Part shown: positions 42,385 through 51,270 of the stretch, in pieces
How the letters are laid out: each line of letters begins with the position of its first letter
Numbering within the stretch: the stretch's first letter is position 1
Assembly (NCBI GenBank): GCA_018335335.1
Contig: JAGXKG010000001.1
Span: 1 to 64,000 of the forward strand
Reading direction: 5' to 3'
DNA from: Candidatus Thorarchaeota archaeon
Lineage (GTDB): Archaea; Asgardarchaeota; Thorarchaeia; Thorarchaeales; Thorarchaeaceae
Length of the DNA stretch: 64,000 nt
Program-made: the position numbers and the translations under genes
The notes under the pieces: generated by a model
What the model was told of the DNA's origin: nothing
The model's input: only the letters and a program-made list of their open reading frames with translations
The model's database searches: none

Positions 42385-43947
42385 TCATTCTTCATCCTTG
42401 CCTTCGGATAGCCGCTCCTGAAACATCCTCCAAGACAGTGTGAGGGTCCTTGGATGAGCGGCACGATACTCGTCTAACTTTCTAAATGCAGTCGAGTGTG
42501 GTGCGTTCTTAACTTTCTCAGGTGTCTCATAGGCCTCTTTGGAAATGGTTTCCATAGCATCTATGAAGGTGTCAAGCTCTTCTTTGGATTCGGTTTCAGT
42601 TGGCTCAATCATAAGAGCCTCGTCAACAATCTGAGGGAAATATACGGTAGGTGCATGCACACCAAAATCAAGAAGGCGCTTTCCAATGTGCATAGCTGTG
42701 ACACCAGTATCTTCCTTCATCTGTTGTGCGGAAATTACACACTCATGTTTTCGAGGTGCCTCTTGAGAATATGGCAGATTGAAGCCTTTGATTTGCTCAA
42801 TGCGTCTGGCACAGTAGTTGGCATTCAGAACAGCAAGTTTCGATGCTTCTTTCAGGCCATCAGCACCAAGGGCATAGATATACGAATAGGCTCGTACAAG
42901 AACACCGAAGTTCCCAAAGAAACCATGAACCTTCCCAATCGAGTTAGGATAATCGTAGTCCAAATCAAAACTGTCGTCTGCTTTCCTCACGATGCGTGGA
43001 ATGGGTAAGAATTCAGTAAGCTTGTCCTTCACACCAACTGGCCCCGCACCCGGCCCGCCACCTCCATGAGGGGTAGACATCGTCTTGTGCAGGTTCATGT
43101 GAACAATATCAAATCCCATATCTCCAGGTCTTGTCATTCCCATAATCGCATTCAAGTTTGCACCATCATAGTACAACAACCCCCCTTCGTCATGAACTGT
43201 AGCTGCTATTTCATTGATGTCTTTCTCAAACATACCGATAGTATTGGGATTCGTTAGCATCAAGCCCGCTGTTTTGGGCCCTACGGCGTCTTTCAATGCG
43301 TCCGTATCAACTAATCCTTCATCACTCGAAGGTAGTACAACTACATCAAATCCAGCCATAGCAGCTGAGGCGGGGTTAGTTCCATGAGCAGAATCGGGTG
43401 TGAGTATTTCAGACCGTTGCTCGCATTCCTCTGTTACACAACGGTGATATTCTCTGATAAGCAGCACACCCGTTAGTTCACCTTGAGCGCCTGCCGCTGG
43501 CTGTAATGTAACTGCATCCATACCAGAAAGCTCACCTAACCATTTCTCAAGCTCCCACATCAGTTCCAAAGCACCTTGAGCAGTTGATGTATCCTGGAAT
43601 GGATGGATGTTGGCGAATCCACTTAACGAGGCGCATCGATTATTGATAACGGGATTGTATTTCATAGTACAGCTGCCTAGTGGATAGGTGCCCTGAGTTA
43701 CCGAGTAGTTCATCTGTGAGAGACGAGTAAAATGCCTGACTATCTGTGGCTCCGAGATTTCAGGGATTTCAGGACGCTTTTTCCGTTGCATCTTTTGAGA
43801 AACCAATTCATCAACTGATCCTAGTTCTTTAACGATTTCATCTTCTGGGGCAGGGAACCAGTGACCAACTTGACCAGGGGTAGACTTTTCAAAAAGAAGG
43901 GGAACGTCCCATTTTGCTTGCCTGTAACGTCGTTCGTCTTTCGTCAA
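42385..43947 (-). CDS. gcvPB: Glycine dehydrogenase (decarboxylating) subunit 2
   Basis: A 520-residue PLP enzyme, the beta half of the split P-protein. The Lys that binds PLP is in MNLHKTMSTPHGGGGPGAGP; LGSCTMKYNP near residue 92 and HGTNPASAAMAGFDVV are further family motifs. With GcvPA it decarboxylates glycine and passes the aminomethyl group to the H-protein. TTG start at 43947, two bases after the gcvPA stop. The other cleavage system genes are not in the window. Confidence 0.95.
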   Translation of the reverse strand: MTKDERRYRQAKWDVPLLFEKSTPGQVGHWFPAPEDEIVKELGSVDELVSQKMQRKKRPEIPEISEPQIVRHFTRLSQMNYSVTQGTYPLGSCTMKYNPVINNRCASLSGFANIHPFQDTSTAQGALELMWELEKWLGELSGMDAVTLQPAAGAQGELTGVLLIREYHRCVTEECEQRSEILTPDSAHGTNPASAAMAGFDVVVLPSSDEGLVDTDALKDAVGPKTAGLMLTNPNTIGMFEKDINEIAATVHDEGGLLYYDGANLNAIMGMTRPGDMGFDIVHMNLHKTMSTPHGGGGPGAGPVGVKDKLTEFLPIPRIVRKADDSFDLDYDYPNSIGKVHGFFGNFGVLVRAYSYIYALGADGLKEASKLAVLNANYCARRIEQIKGFNLPYSQEAPRKHECVISAQQMKEDTGVTAMHIGKRLLDFGVHAPTVYFPQIVDEALMIEPTETESKEELDTFIDAMETISKEAYETPEKVKNAPHSTAFRKLDEYRAAHPRTLTLSWRMFQERLSEGKDEE

Positions 43948-43949
43948 TA

Positions 43950-45347
43950 CTATGCAACCTCCTCAGTGAGATATTCTTCAACAGTTTGGACAAACTCGTC
44001 GATATCCTGTTTTCCATGCAGTTCGGTAACGCAAACCAGAAGAGATTCACCAAAATCTAGAAAACTATCAGAAAGAATGGTACCTCCGTGAATGCCCCGT
44101 TCCAACAATCCTTCATGCACATCTTGTGCCGTAGTATCCTCAAACCTGACAGCAAATTCCTTCCAAATTGAAGAACCAACCGCTGGAGCTACTATCCCAT
44201 CTAGTTCATTCAGCTTCTTGGCTGCATAATTTGAGTTGTATGCGATAGTTTTGCTCATTTGTTCCAAACCGGATGGTGTAAGAAGTGAAAGGTATACTGC
44301 TGCAGTTACTGCCATGAGGGCTTGGTTGGAACAGATGTTACTCGTTGCTTTTTCTCTTCTAATATGCTGCTCCCTAGGAACCAGTGTTAGGACGTATCCG
44401 CGTTCATAAGGTTCCTCCTTGGTCTGGGTTAGACCAACAAGGCGACCAGGCATCTGACGTATCACCCTTGTTCCCCCCTTGCAGCCGAATATCCCAAGCA
44501 ACGGTCCTCCACATGAAACAGGTGAGCCAAGAGGCTGGCCTTCTGCAATCACTATATCAGCATCATAGTCTCCCGGAGGGCGGATAAGACCTAGTGAAAG
44601 AACATCCACACCTGCAATGAGTAGCGATCCAGCGTCATGAACTAATCTATTAATCTGGTCCACCTGCTCTTCAATAACGCCCAAGTACGATGGATTCTCG
44701 ATGTAGACCCCCGAAACGTCATCATCAAGCTTGGATTCCAAATCATCAAGTATCAGCAGCCCACTTCTGGGATCTTGTTTCACTTTCTCAACTTCGATAT
44801 CCGCAGATTCACAATATGTTTCCAGAACGGTTAGGTGGTTTGGGTTCATATATTGTGGAACAAGAAACCGTGGACGTTTCCGCTTTATTCGAGAGGCCAT
44901 CCTCGCAGCCTCACCAAGTGCACTGGCCATATCATACATACTACTATTGACAACATCGATTTGTAGAATCTCTGCGAGTAGGCTTTGATACTCAAAGAGG
45001 GTCTGTAACATACCTTGACTTATTTCTGCTTGGTAGCTTGTGTAGGAAGTGACAAACTCCGAACGGTTGGCCAAAGCAGGAACAGCTGCTGGTATGTAAT
45101 GCATATCTACGCCAGCCCCCAGAAAGTTCTTACCATCTGTTGGTTCTACATTCTTGGAGGCAAGTGCCGTCAATCTGCGGTTTACTTCTTCTTCAGTATG
45201 TGATGTGGGCAAGTCCAACTTTTTCTCAAGCCGGAATTTCTCAGGTATATCACTGAAAAGACTTCCAATGTTCTTGGCACCGATAGATTCTAGCATCTCT
45301 TTCTTGTTTTCTACAGTTATAGGAAGGTATGGATGATTTCGTTTCAT
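43950..45347 (-). CDS. gcvPA: Glycine dehydrogenase (decarboxylating) subunit 1
   Basis: A 465-residue protein, the alpha half of the split P-protein: YLPITVENKKEMLESIGAKNI, SLFSDIPEKFRL, FLGAGVDMHYIPAAVP, SYQAEISQGMLQTLFEYQSLLAEI and GGPLLGIFGCK. It has the fold of a PLP enzyme but no catalytic Lys; the active site is made with GcvPB. The ATG follows GGAGG. It is the first gene of a two-gene operon. Confidence 0.95.
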   Translation of the reverse strand: MKRNHPYLPITVENKKEMLESIGAKNIGSLFSDIPEKFRLEKKLDLPTSHTEEEVNRRLTALASKNVEPTDGKNFLGAGVDMHYIPAAVPALANRSEFVTSYTSYQAEISQGMLQTLFEYQSLLAEILQIDVVNSSMYDMASALGEAARMASRIKRKRPRFLVPQYMNPNHLTVLETYCESADIEVEKVKQDPRSGLLILDDLESKLDDDVSGVYIENPSYLGVIEEQVDQINRLVHDAGSLLIAGVDVLSLGLIRPPGDYDADIVIAEGQPLGSPVSCGGPLLGIFGCKGGTRVIRQMPGRLVGLTQTKEEPYERGYVLTLVPREQHIRREKATSNICSNQALMAVTAAVYLSLLTPSGLEQMSKTIAYNSNYAAKKLNELDGIVAPAVGSSIWKEFAVRFEDTTAQDVHEGLLERGIHGGTILSDSFLDFGESLLVCVTELHGKQDIDEFVQTVEEYLTEEVA

Positions 45348-45493
45348 TCATCTTCCTCCGGAGAGGTTTGTCCCAGTTCCACCAACTTGATTGTGGCAAA
45401 TTAGCTTTCCCATCTAACAAGGTACTGTTGGTCATGCATTTACATCATTCTTAAATTGTGATACCATGAAAATTCCTCATAGGAGAAACCAAA

Positions 45494-45814
45494 GTGAAGC
45501 GTTGGCTTATGGACATCCTAGCATGTCCAGTTAAACAGTGTAGAAGCAGTCTCAATCTCAAAGTACTCGAGTCACATATGATTCAAACCGATGAGGGGGA
45601 AATCGAAGAAATTGATGCTGCACTTATCACGTGTCCCAAGTGTGGGCGCTGGTATCCAGTTATCGATGGGATAGCATGTATGCTTCCTGACAATCTTAGA
45701 AAAGAGGGAAAACAGAAAACTGAGGAAACCGCATTTCTGAAGGAATGGGAGGAGAAAATCCCTGCTGAAATCATTGCTGAGGGAATACCATTTGGATTAG
45801 AGAGAGAAGAATGA
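45494..45814 (+). CDS. Trm112-like methyltransferase-activating zinc protein
   Basis: A 106-residue protein. MDILACPVKQC near the start and ALITCPKCGRWYPVIDGIACML (about 43-64) match the Trm112/YcaR family, whose members bind and stabilise class I methyltransferases for tRNA, rRNA and release factor. The final 35 residues are charged and helical. The first Cys pair is C-x4-C (CPVKQC), a wider spacing than the usual C-x2-C. The GTG start at 45494 follows AGGAGAAACC. Confidence 0.85.
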   Translation: MKRWLMDILACPVKQCRSSLNLKVLESHMIQTDEGEIEEIDAALITCPKCGRWYPVIDGIACMLPDNLRKEGKQKTEETAFLKEWEEKIPAEIIAEGIPFGLEREE

Positions 45815-45993
45815 AGAATCAAACTGCAGCAAGAATCGTTCAAAATGCTTAGTTCAAATCGTAACTCACTGCTAAAGCCTTAGATGTGCAACATATCATT
45901 CAGAAACAGTAATATTGAAAGCAGTCGTGGACTCGAAACAAGATAGATGATTTGCCTACTTCATCACGAGGTATATCATCTATAATATAGCCT

Positions 45994-46069
45994 AGCCCTG
46001 TAGTGTAGCGGTCAATCATTTCGGGTTTTGGTCCCGGAGACCCAGGTTCGAATCCTGGCAGGGCTACCA
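45994..46069 (+). tRNA. tRNA-Gln (UUG)
   Basis: No intron. The acceptor is AGCCCTG/CAGGGCT, the anticodon arm TCGGG-TTTTGGT-CCCGG (anticodon TTG), the T-arm CCAGG-TTCGAAT-CCTGG, the discriminator A46066, and CCA is encoded at 46067-46069. The next gene on the other strand ends only two bases away. Confidence 0.94.
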
Positions 46070-46071
46070 TC

Positions 46072-46926
46072 TTACCCTTTTTCGTGTACGCTGAGGTCGG
46101 TAGGTTCTTTCATCTGCACCTTGAACAATCGTTTCACTTCTGTAAGGACTAATCGATCACCATTCACAACCACATCTATGGAGACCTGATTCTGTAAGCC
46201 CGAAGTGGTCAGTTTCTTTTCTAGTATAGTCTGAACCTGAAAAACACCAGCAGGATTATCCATATGAACGGTGATGAGTAAAGCCCGATCCTCACCACGG
46301 TCAAGCATAACATCTTTGATGGCAAGCGCACTGACACTATGAATGTCAACTTTCCCCTTCTGGAACGGCACTATCGTGCGGCCTTTCGTCATATCACATC
46401 CATCACCGATTTTCGTGATGCCGGCCTCCAATGTCAGGCACTGGGTATCATCATCATGGGCGTATATCCCATGGAGAATGAAACTCAGAATATCAGCGGC
46501 CTTGGCAGGGTCTTCATACATTTCATCAAGCTTTGGCCCAAGAATAGGACTGGCAAGTTGCATGGCAGAAATCGCGTGTTCTTGGCGATGAACAACCATA
46601 CCAATATCATGCAAATACGCAGAAGCAAGCACGATCATTCGTGCGTCGTCTGTATCTCCCAGGTTTTCAGCAACGATGTTTGGTTTGAAAGTATCATCAA
46701 GAATATCAAAAACTCGTAGGGCGTTCCATGTTGCTACTTCTGCATGTACCGGACCATGGTCAGTGTATCCCAGACGCGACACTGCCATTCGATTGGCAGC
46801 GCGAAGATAGGATTGAATCTTGGGGGATGTCTTTAGAAAATCGTACAGTTCATAGGCTTTCGTATCTGAAGAAAGAAGATCGCCTGCTGAAATAGCATCA
46901 CGATCTAATGATTTGTCATTGTTCAT
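46072..46926 (-). CDS. HD-domain metal-dependent phosphohydrolase
   Basis: A 284-residue protein. The HD pattern is DHGPVHAEVATWNA, then ASAYLHDIGMVVHRQEHAI (the HD pair), later FILHGIYAHDDD and KIGDGCDMTKGR. These supply metal-binding His and Asp. The C-terminal 90 residues are beta-rich, perhaps a regulatory domain. Substrates of such enzymes range from nucleotides to cyclic nucleotides. The ATG at 46926 (MNNDKSL) was preferred to an ATG 16 codons upstream because the extra residues look unlike protein. Confidence 0.83.
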   Translation of the reverse strand: MNNDKSLDRDAISAGDLLSSDTKAYELYDFLKTSPKIQSYLRAANRMAVSRLGYTDHGPVHAEVATWNALRVFDILDDTFKPNIVAENLGDTDDARMIVLASAYLHDIGMVVHRQEHAISAMQLASPILGPKLDEMYEDPAKAADILSFILHGIYAHDDDTQCLTLEAGITKIGDGCDMTKGRTIVPFQKGKVDIHSVSALAIKDVMLDRGEDRALLITVHMDNPAGVFQVQTILEKKLTTSGLQNQVSIDVVVNGDRLVLTEVKRLFKVQMKEPTDLSVHEKG

Positions 46927-47075
46927 CGATAAACCGCCTCCAAAGAGGGGCATCAACCCACGGAATGGTGCCAATTAAATATTTCACAATGTAGTTTAGC
47001 AGGCGGGTCTATTCTTAGCTGGAAAGAGCCTTCCACGTTCATTGGGAGTTCCTCCCGCGGTTTAGGCTCGTTCCC

Positions 47076-50051
47076 TTACATTTCTCCTGCTGCTTCTTCA
47101 ATGGATAGGAGAATCCTATCTATCGCGCTCGTGGCTTCCTTTATTGTCTTCAAGTAGTCTTGTCGCGACTTCTCAAATGCAGCTCTGCTAATGCGCTGCT
47201 TCTTCTTCCTCCGAAGTAGTTGTCGCAATCCAGCCTTGGCCCCTTCAACTTTCTCGTTTTCCATCTCGAGTTGCGCAATCATATCACGATACTTGGAGCC
47301 ATGAGAAATCAGCTCATCCTTCACCGATGGAAGCTCACTGTCTATGTCCTCAAGCTTGGACTTGATGTCTTTTTCGCGAATCATGTATTCTTTCTTAGAC
47401 ACTTTCCCTCTTCTTCTTGAGGCTTGAAGCTTCTCCAAGTCCATCTCAAGCGCCGTCTTCCTCGAATACATATCCGCAAACTCTCTGAGGAGTTCGGGTG
47501 GAGCTCCAACTTGTCTGCGTACTTTTTCAGTTGATTTGCCTACGACAGGAACGGGACCCTTGGGTCGTATCTTGCGATAGGATACATAGGCCGTGGCAAC
47601 CAAACCAATGATGAATGCGAATATCAGTGGCCTCGCTACAATTCCAATAGCCAAGTTATACACAAGTCGTACTTCAGGTGGATTATACTGTGTTGTATTG
47701 AAAACCGTGTAGCGAAGTGTTGTATCAAAGGCACCGTAAAGCAATCGGTAGTTTCCTGAGGTATCAACAACTGAGATTGAAGTAGAGAGGACAAGGTCAA
47801 CTGTGTGTTTCTCTACAAGAATATGGCTCAAAGTACCCATAGGTAGTTCAAGTAGACTTCCACCGGGGGAGGAACTTGTATACGCATCCAGTTTCACGAA
47901 ATAATCAATTTTGAAAGTATAATCCCACCCAGGTTTGAACTTACCCTCACCAAAACGGTCGCTCTGTAGATTTATCGTTAGTTCGACCGATTCATTGAAC
48001 TCGTGCTCTGCAGTTTTTTGCGAATCTGCAAGTATGCCTACTTTGTCATGAATTCGAATACCTGACGCGTAGGCGGGAATTTCGAAAGCTAGTTTATCCT
48101 CGTTTGCGGTTCCGATATTGTGTATTGAAATCTCTTCGGTGTAGACCAACCAACCCCAAGAGTTCAATTTCACGTTTGTACTCCGATCCGCTGTCAGATA
48201 TGGTGTATAGGAGCTCATGTTCAGAGTGAACATCTCACAAGTCATTGGTTCCAGGTTCTCAGTAGTATCATCGACTCTATCACTAGCCAAAGAATCTCCA
48301 CTTCGGAGATTCGTGGTCAAGCTGGCCCGTCTCAGAACATAAGGAACAACGGGATATCTCAAAAAGCTAAGTTCGAAGATATTTCCCTCCTCCTCGAGAA
48401 ATGTGTGAAGGGAATGGAAGTACATCACAGATGTGAAGTTGTATATCTCTTCGACAGAAACAGGCTCAAAGAAATGCAGCCTCCAATGCATGAGATCCGC
48501 TTCATTAGATACTCGAACTATTTCGATTTCACGATCATTTGCATCGGTAGCTGAGATTGAAAGGAAATAAGGCTCCCATCTAGTGGGTAAGAACACCTCA
48601 ATCGAGTTGATGGGGGCTGATCCGTTATTCCTGACAGAGAAGGTGTCCTCCACCTTTGTCTGATGGTGCTCCAAGGTACTAACGGTTCGTGATACCCTCA
48701 ATCGCATCCCAAGCAGAGGAATCTGTGGCCAGTAGAATATCACATCAACTGATGCAATACTAGATACATTGGATGCATCTGTAGCATTGAACCAGATAGT
48801 ATGTGTTCCATTATCATAATCCGATAGGTCAGTCTTGGATTCCCAGAAATCAGACTTGAAATTGCGATAGAATTCAATCCATTCTCCATCATCAACTCTG
48901 TAGTAGCATCTTCGGACTAATCCATCATCGGACGCGTTCACCTTCAAGGTTGTAACTAAGCCAAGTATTGCATTCGGTTCAGGATTGATTATCTCCAAAA
49001 CGGGTACGGTGTTTGATATAATTTGCATATTTAGTGGCTTTGTCCATTCTGTATGCTGAACAGGAAGCGAACTAAAATCATCATTCGGTCCACGAAGAAG
49101 AACAAAAGGAAACCGTGCATCTGTCGTGTTATACAAAGGAATGTCATAAGGATCTGTGCTATTCATCCGAACGAAGTATTCAACCTGTGTTGTTCCGCCA
49201 ACCAGACTTGCATTTGCGGAGAGTATTCTACTTTGGTTGGTGTCTGGAAGATGCTGAAAAGTACTGATACCATACTCATCACTGTACTCGATTGAACTCT
49301 GGTTCGCAGGACTATCAAAAATGTAATTGATACGTCTTAGTGTGATAACGTATTCCAGGTCCTTTCCGTACATGGGATGTCTAGGGTCATTATAGGCTTT
49401 TTCGGCTGGAATTATGAAATGGCGCTGTTCGCCAATACGCATTCCGATGATTTGGTCGATGTAAGGATTGAGAAGAGCGTTCTTTTCAGCAACTTCGGGC
49501 CTCAAATCGCCAATAGGGGTTTCAGAGTCATCACCTGGTGCACTTCCTTCTTCCAGAAGAGTTCCATTCCGAGTATAGAGCTTGTAATCTACAGTGACCA
49601 CATCATTTGGGGTTACCCGCTGATAGCTCGATAATGGGGTACCAGTAGCAGTTCCATATACTAAGTCACTACCATTGAGACCATCTGTACTGAATTTGCC
49701 GGTTTGATTCTTCCATCCAAGTGCCAGCCAACCAGATGTTGAGGCTGACAATCCAACGTAGAGAATGGACGAATCATGCTCAAAAAATACCGTCATACCG
49801 GTTGCGGAATCAGTATAGTTTCGGCTATACTCTGTTGGGTCTATGATTCCATCTGCATACCCGTAGTGGGTATCTACATACGGAATCGATAGGTTCACGG
49901 GGGAATCCGCAGCCGATGCGAAATCTACAGGTTCATCATCAAACGCGGAATTATCCCAGCCGTGCGGATGAGACATGGTTGTCGCCATGCTGCTGGCAAA
50001 GAGTAATACCAGTAGTGCGAGTGTCACCGACCGTCTATGGAACATGCTCAA
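47076..50051 (-). CDS. Ribophorin I-like membrane protein fused to DOMON-like and FKBP domains
   Basis: A 991-residue secreted or membrane protein. A signal peptide (1-27) is followed by a DOMON-like domain (about 65-140; ILYVGLSASTSGWLALGWK), an FKBP-type peptidyl-prolyl isomerase domain (about 145-245; VTVDYKLYTRNGTLLEEGS, IGMRIGEQRHFIIPAEKAY), an Ig-like domain (350-440), then a region (452-800) that resembles ribophorin I (OST1): RTVSTLEHHQTKVEDTFSVRNNG and TPYLTADRSTNVKLNSWGW, followed by TEEISIHNIG. It has one membrane span (800-824) and a basic, coiled-coil cytosolic tail (850-991), like ribophorin I. Many N-x-S/T sequons lie outside. TTG at 50051 or ATG at 50045 starts it. I infer an oligosaccharyltransferase-associated role; the fusion to FKBP would couple folding to glycosylation. 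Confidence 0.75.
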   Translation of the reverse strand: MSMFHRRSVTLALLVLLFASSMATTMSHPHGWDNSAFDDEPVDFASAADSPVNLSIPYVDTHYGYADGIIDPTEYSRNYTDSATGMTVFFEHDSSILYVGLSASTSGWLALGWKNQTGKFSTDGLNGSDLVYGTATGTPLSSYQRVTPNDVVTVDYKLYTRNGTLLEEGSAPGDDSETPIGDLRPEVAEKNALLNPYIDQIIGMRIGEQRHFIIPAEKAYNDPRHPMYGKDLEYVITLRRINYIFDSPANQSSIEYSDEYGISTFQHLPDTNQSRILSANASLVGGTTQVEYFVRMNSTDPYDIPLYNTTDARFPFVLLRGPNDDFSSLPVQHTEWTKPLNMQIISNTVPVLEIINPEPNAILGLVTTLKVNASDDGLVRRCYYRVDDGEWIEFYRNFKSDFWESKTDLSDYDNGTHTIWFNATDASNVSSIASVDVIFYWPQIPLLGMRLRVSRTVSTLEHHQTKVEDTFSVRNNGSAPINSIEVFLPTRWEPYFLSISATDANDREIEIVRVSNEADLMHWRLHFFEPVSVEEIYNFTSVMYFHSLHTFLEEEGNIFELSFLRYPVVPYVLRRASLTTNLRSGDSLASDRVDDTTENLEPMTCEMFTLNMSSYTPYLTADRSTNVKLNSWGWLVYTEEISIHNIGTANEDKLAFEIPAYASGIRIHDKVGILADSQKTAEHEFNESVELTINLQSDRFGEGKFKPGWDYTFKIDYFVKLDAYTSSSPGGSLLELPMGTLSHILVEKHTVDLVLSTSISVVDTSGNYRLLYGAFDTTLRYTVFNTTQYNPPEVRLVYNLAIGIVARPLIFAFIIGLVATAYVSYRKIRPKGPVPVVGKSTEKVRRQVGAPPELLREFADMYSRKTALEMDLEKLQASRRRGKVSKKEYMIREKDIKSKLEDIDSELPSVKDELISHGSKYRDMIAQLEMENEKVEGAKAGLRQLLRRKKKQRISRAAFEKSRQDYLKTIKEATSAIDRILLSIEEAAGEM

Positions 50052-50223
50052 GATATGATCACCATGGTTTACTTATTCGTGAAAGCCCAGTTTACAATCA
50101 GGATGCTTCACGAACAATCCGCCCATCTTGTGTTTGGTTAAAATAGTTTCGGACAATACAAGCGCCGTACAATCATTGGTTCCTAGAGAAGTATTAAAAG
50201 GAGACAGAAATTGACCGTGATGT

Positions 50224-51258
50224 GTGAGGTATGAGCTCTTGTTCACCATTCTGATAGCATTTCTCATATCGATGATAGTTATGATGGTGTTTCTACCAAT
50301 CACGATAGAAATGTTAAAGGAAAAGAACAAACTAGCTGAAGACGTTCACAAGAAAGACAAGCAGATGATTCCCAAAGGTGGAGGATTTATTCTACTGTTC
50401 GCTATTGTCGCCTCGTTGTTAATTATTGTCGGTTACTCCACATTCCTCATGCAGAATGCGGTTAATCCGGCCATACTTGGTGCATTGGTATCGATATTAA
50501 TGGCAGGAATGGTCGGCCTCTTGGATGATAACCTAGATTTCAGGGATAGAGCAAAAATCGTTTTGCCCCTCGTAGCGTCCATTCCCCTTATGGCACTCAA
50601 TGTCGGAACAACAACAATGTCGATACCACTCATAGGAGATATCAATCTGCAGTTGGCGTATCCATTAGTAGTGGTGCCTCTCATGACGACATTCATCGTT
50701 GATAGTACAAACATGTATGGCGGGATGAATGGACTCGAAACTGGACTCAGTATCGTGAATTCATCAGCAATAGTACTCTATACATTATTGACCCCAATAC
50801 TCACAGGAAAGGTCCTCGTTCAACATCAAATGGATGGAGCAACAATTGCAGCTGCATTATGTGGGGCTTCGGTTGTATTCTTTGTATTCAACAAGTACCC
50901 AGCAAAAATCTTGCCAGGAGATGTTGGAAGATTGCCAATAGGAGCAGCTATGGCCGCCTCCTTAATCATAGGTAATATGGATCGACTAGCTGTGATACTG
51001 TACTTGCCTTTCTTGCTGAATTTCATGATGTATCTTGTATATAGACTGAAAGTAAAGAGAACAGGAATGGATTACCAGAAATTCGCAAAGCCAAAGGAAG
51101 ATGGTAGTCTTGCTGTTATTGGTCCATATACCATGTATTGGTTGCTCCCCCACTTGTTTGGAAATGTAACCGAGAAGAAGAATGTATCTTTCTTGATTGT
51201 TTTGCAGGCCATATTAGCGTACGGAGGGGTCATTCTCTTACTTGTGGGTGGAATCTAA
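50224..51258 (+). CDS. GlcNAc-1-phosphate transferase-like enzyme (Alg7/AglH, glycosyltransferase family 4)
   Basis: A 344-residue polytopic membrane enzyme (about 10 helices). KKDKQMIPKGGGFILLF near residue 40, GMVGLLDDNLDFRDRAK, the Asp-rich DSTNMYGGMNGLETG and KYPAKILPGDVGRLPIG are the family's nucleotide/metal and substrate motifs. It transfers sugar-1-phosphate from a UDP-sugar to a polyprenyl (dolichyl) phosphate, the first step in N-glycan assembly. It is divergent from the ribophorin I-like gene with 172 bases between the two starts. The GTG start is uncertain; a TTG at 50239 is an alternative. Confidence 0.88.
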   Translation: MRYELLFTILIAFLISMIVMMVFLPITIEMLKEKNKLAEDVHKKDKQMIPKGGGFILLFAIVASLLIIVGYSTFLMQNAVNPAILGALVSILMAGMVGLLDDNLDFRDRAKIVLPLVASIPLMALNVGTTTMSIPLIGDINLQLAYPLVVVPLMTTFIVDSTNMYGGMNGLETGLSIVNSSAIVLYTLLTPILTGKVLVQHQMDGATIAAALCGASVVFFVFNKYPAKILPGDVGRLPIGAAMAASLIIGNMDRLAVILYLPFLLNFMMYLVYRLKVKRTGMDYQKFAKPKEDGSLAVIGPYTMYWLLPHLFGNVTEKKNVSFLIVLQAILAYGGVILLLVGGI

Positions 51259-51270
51259 CGGGGAACTAGA

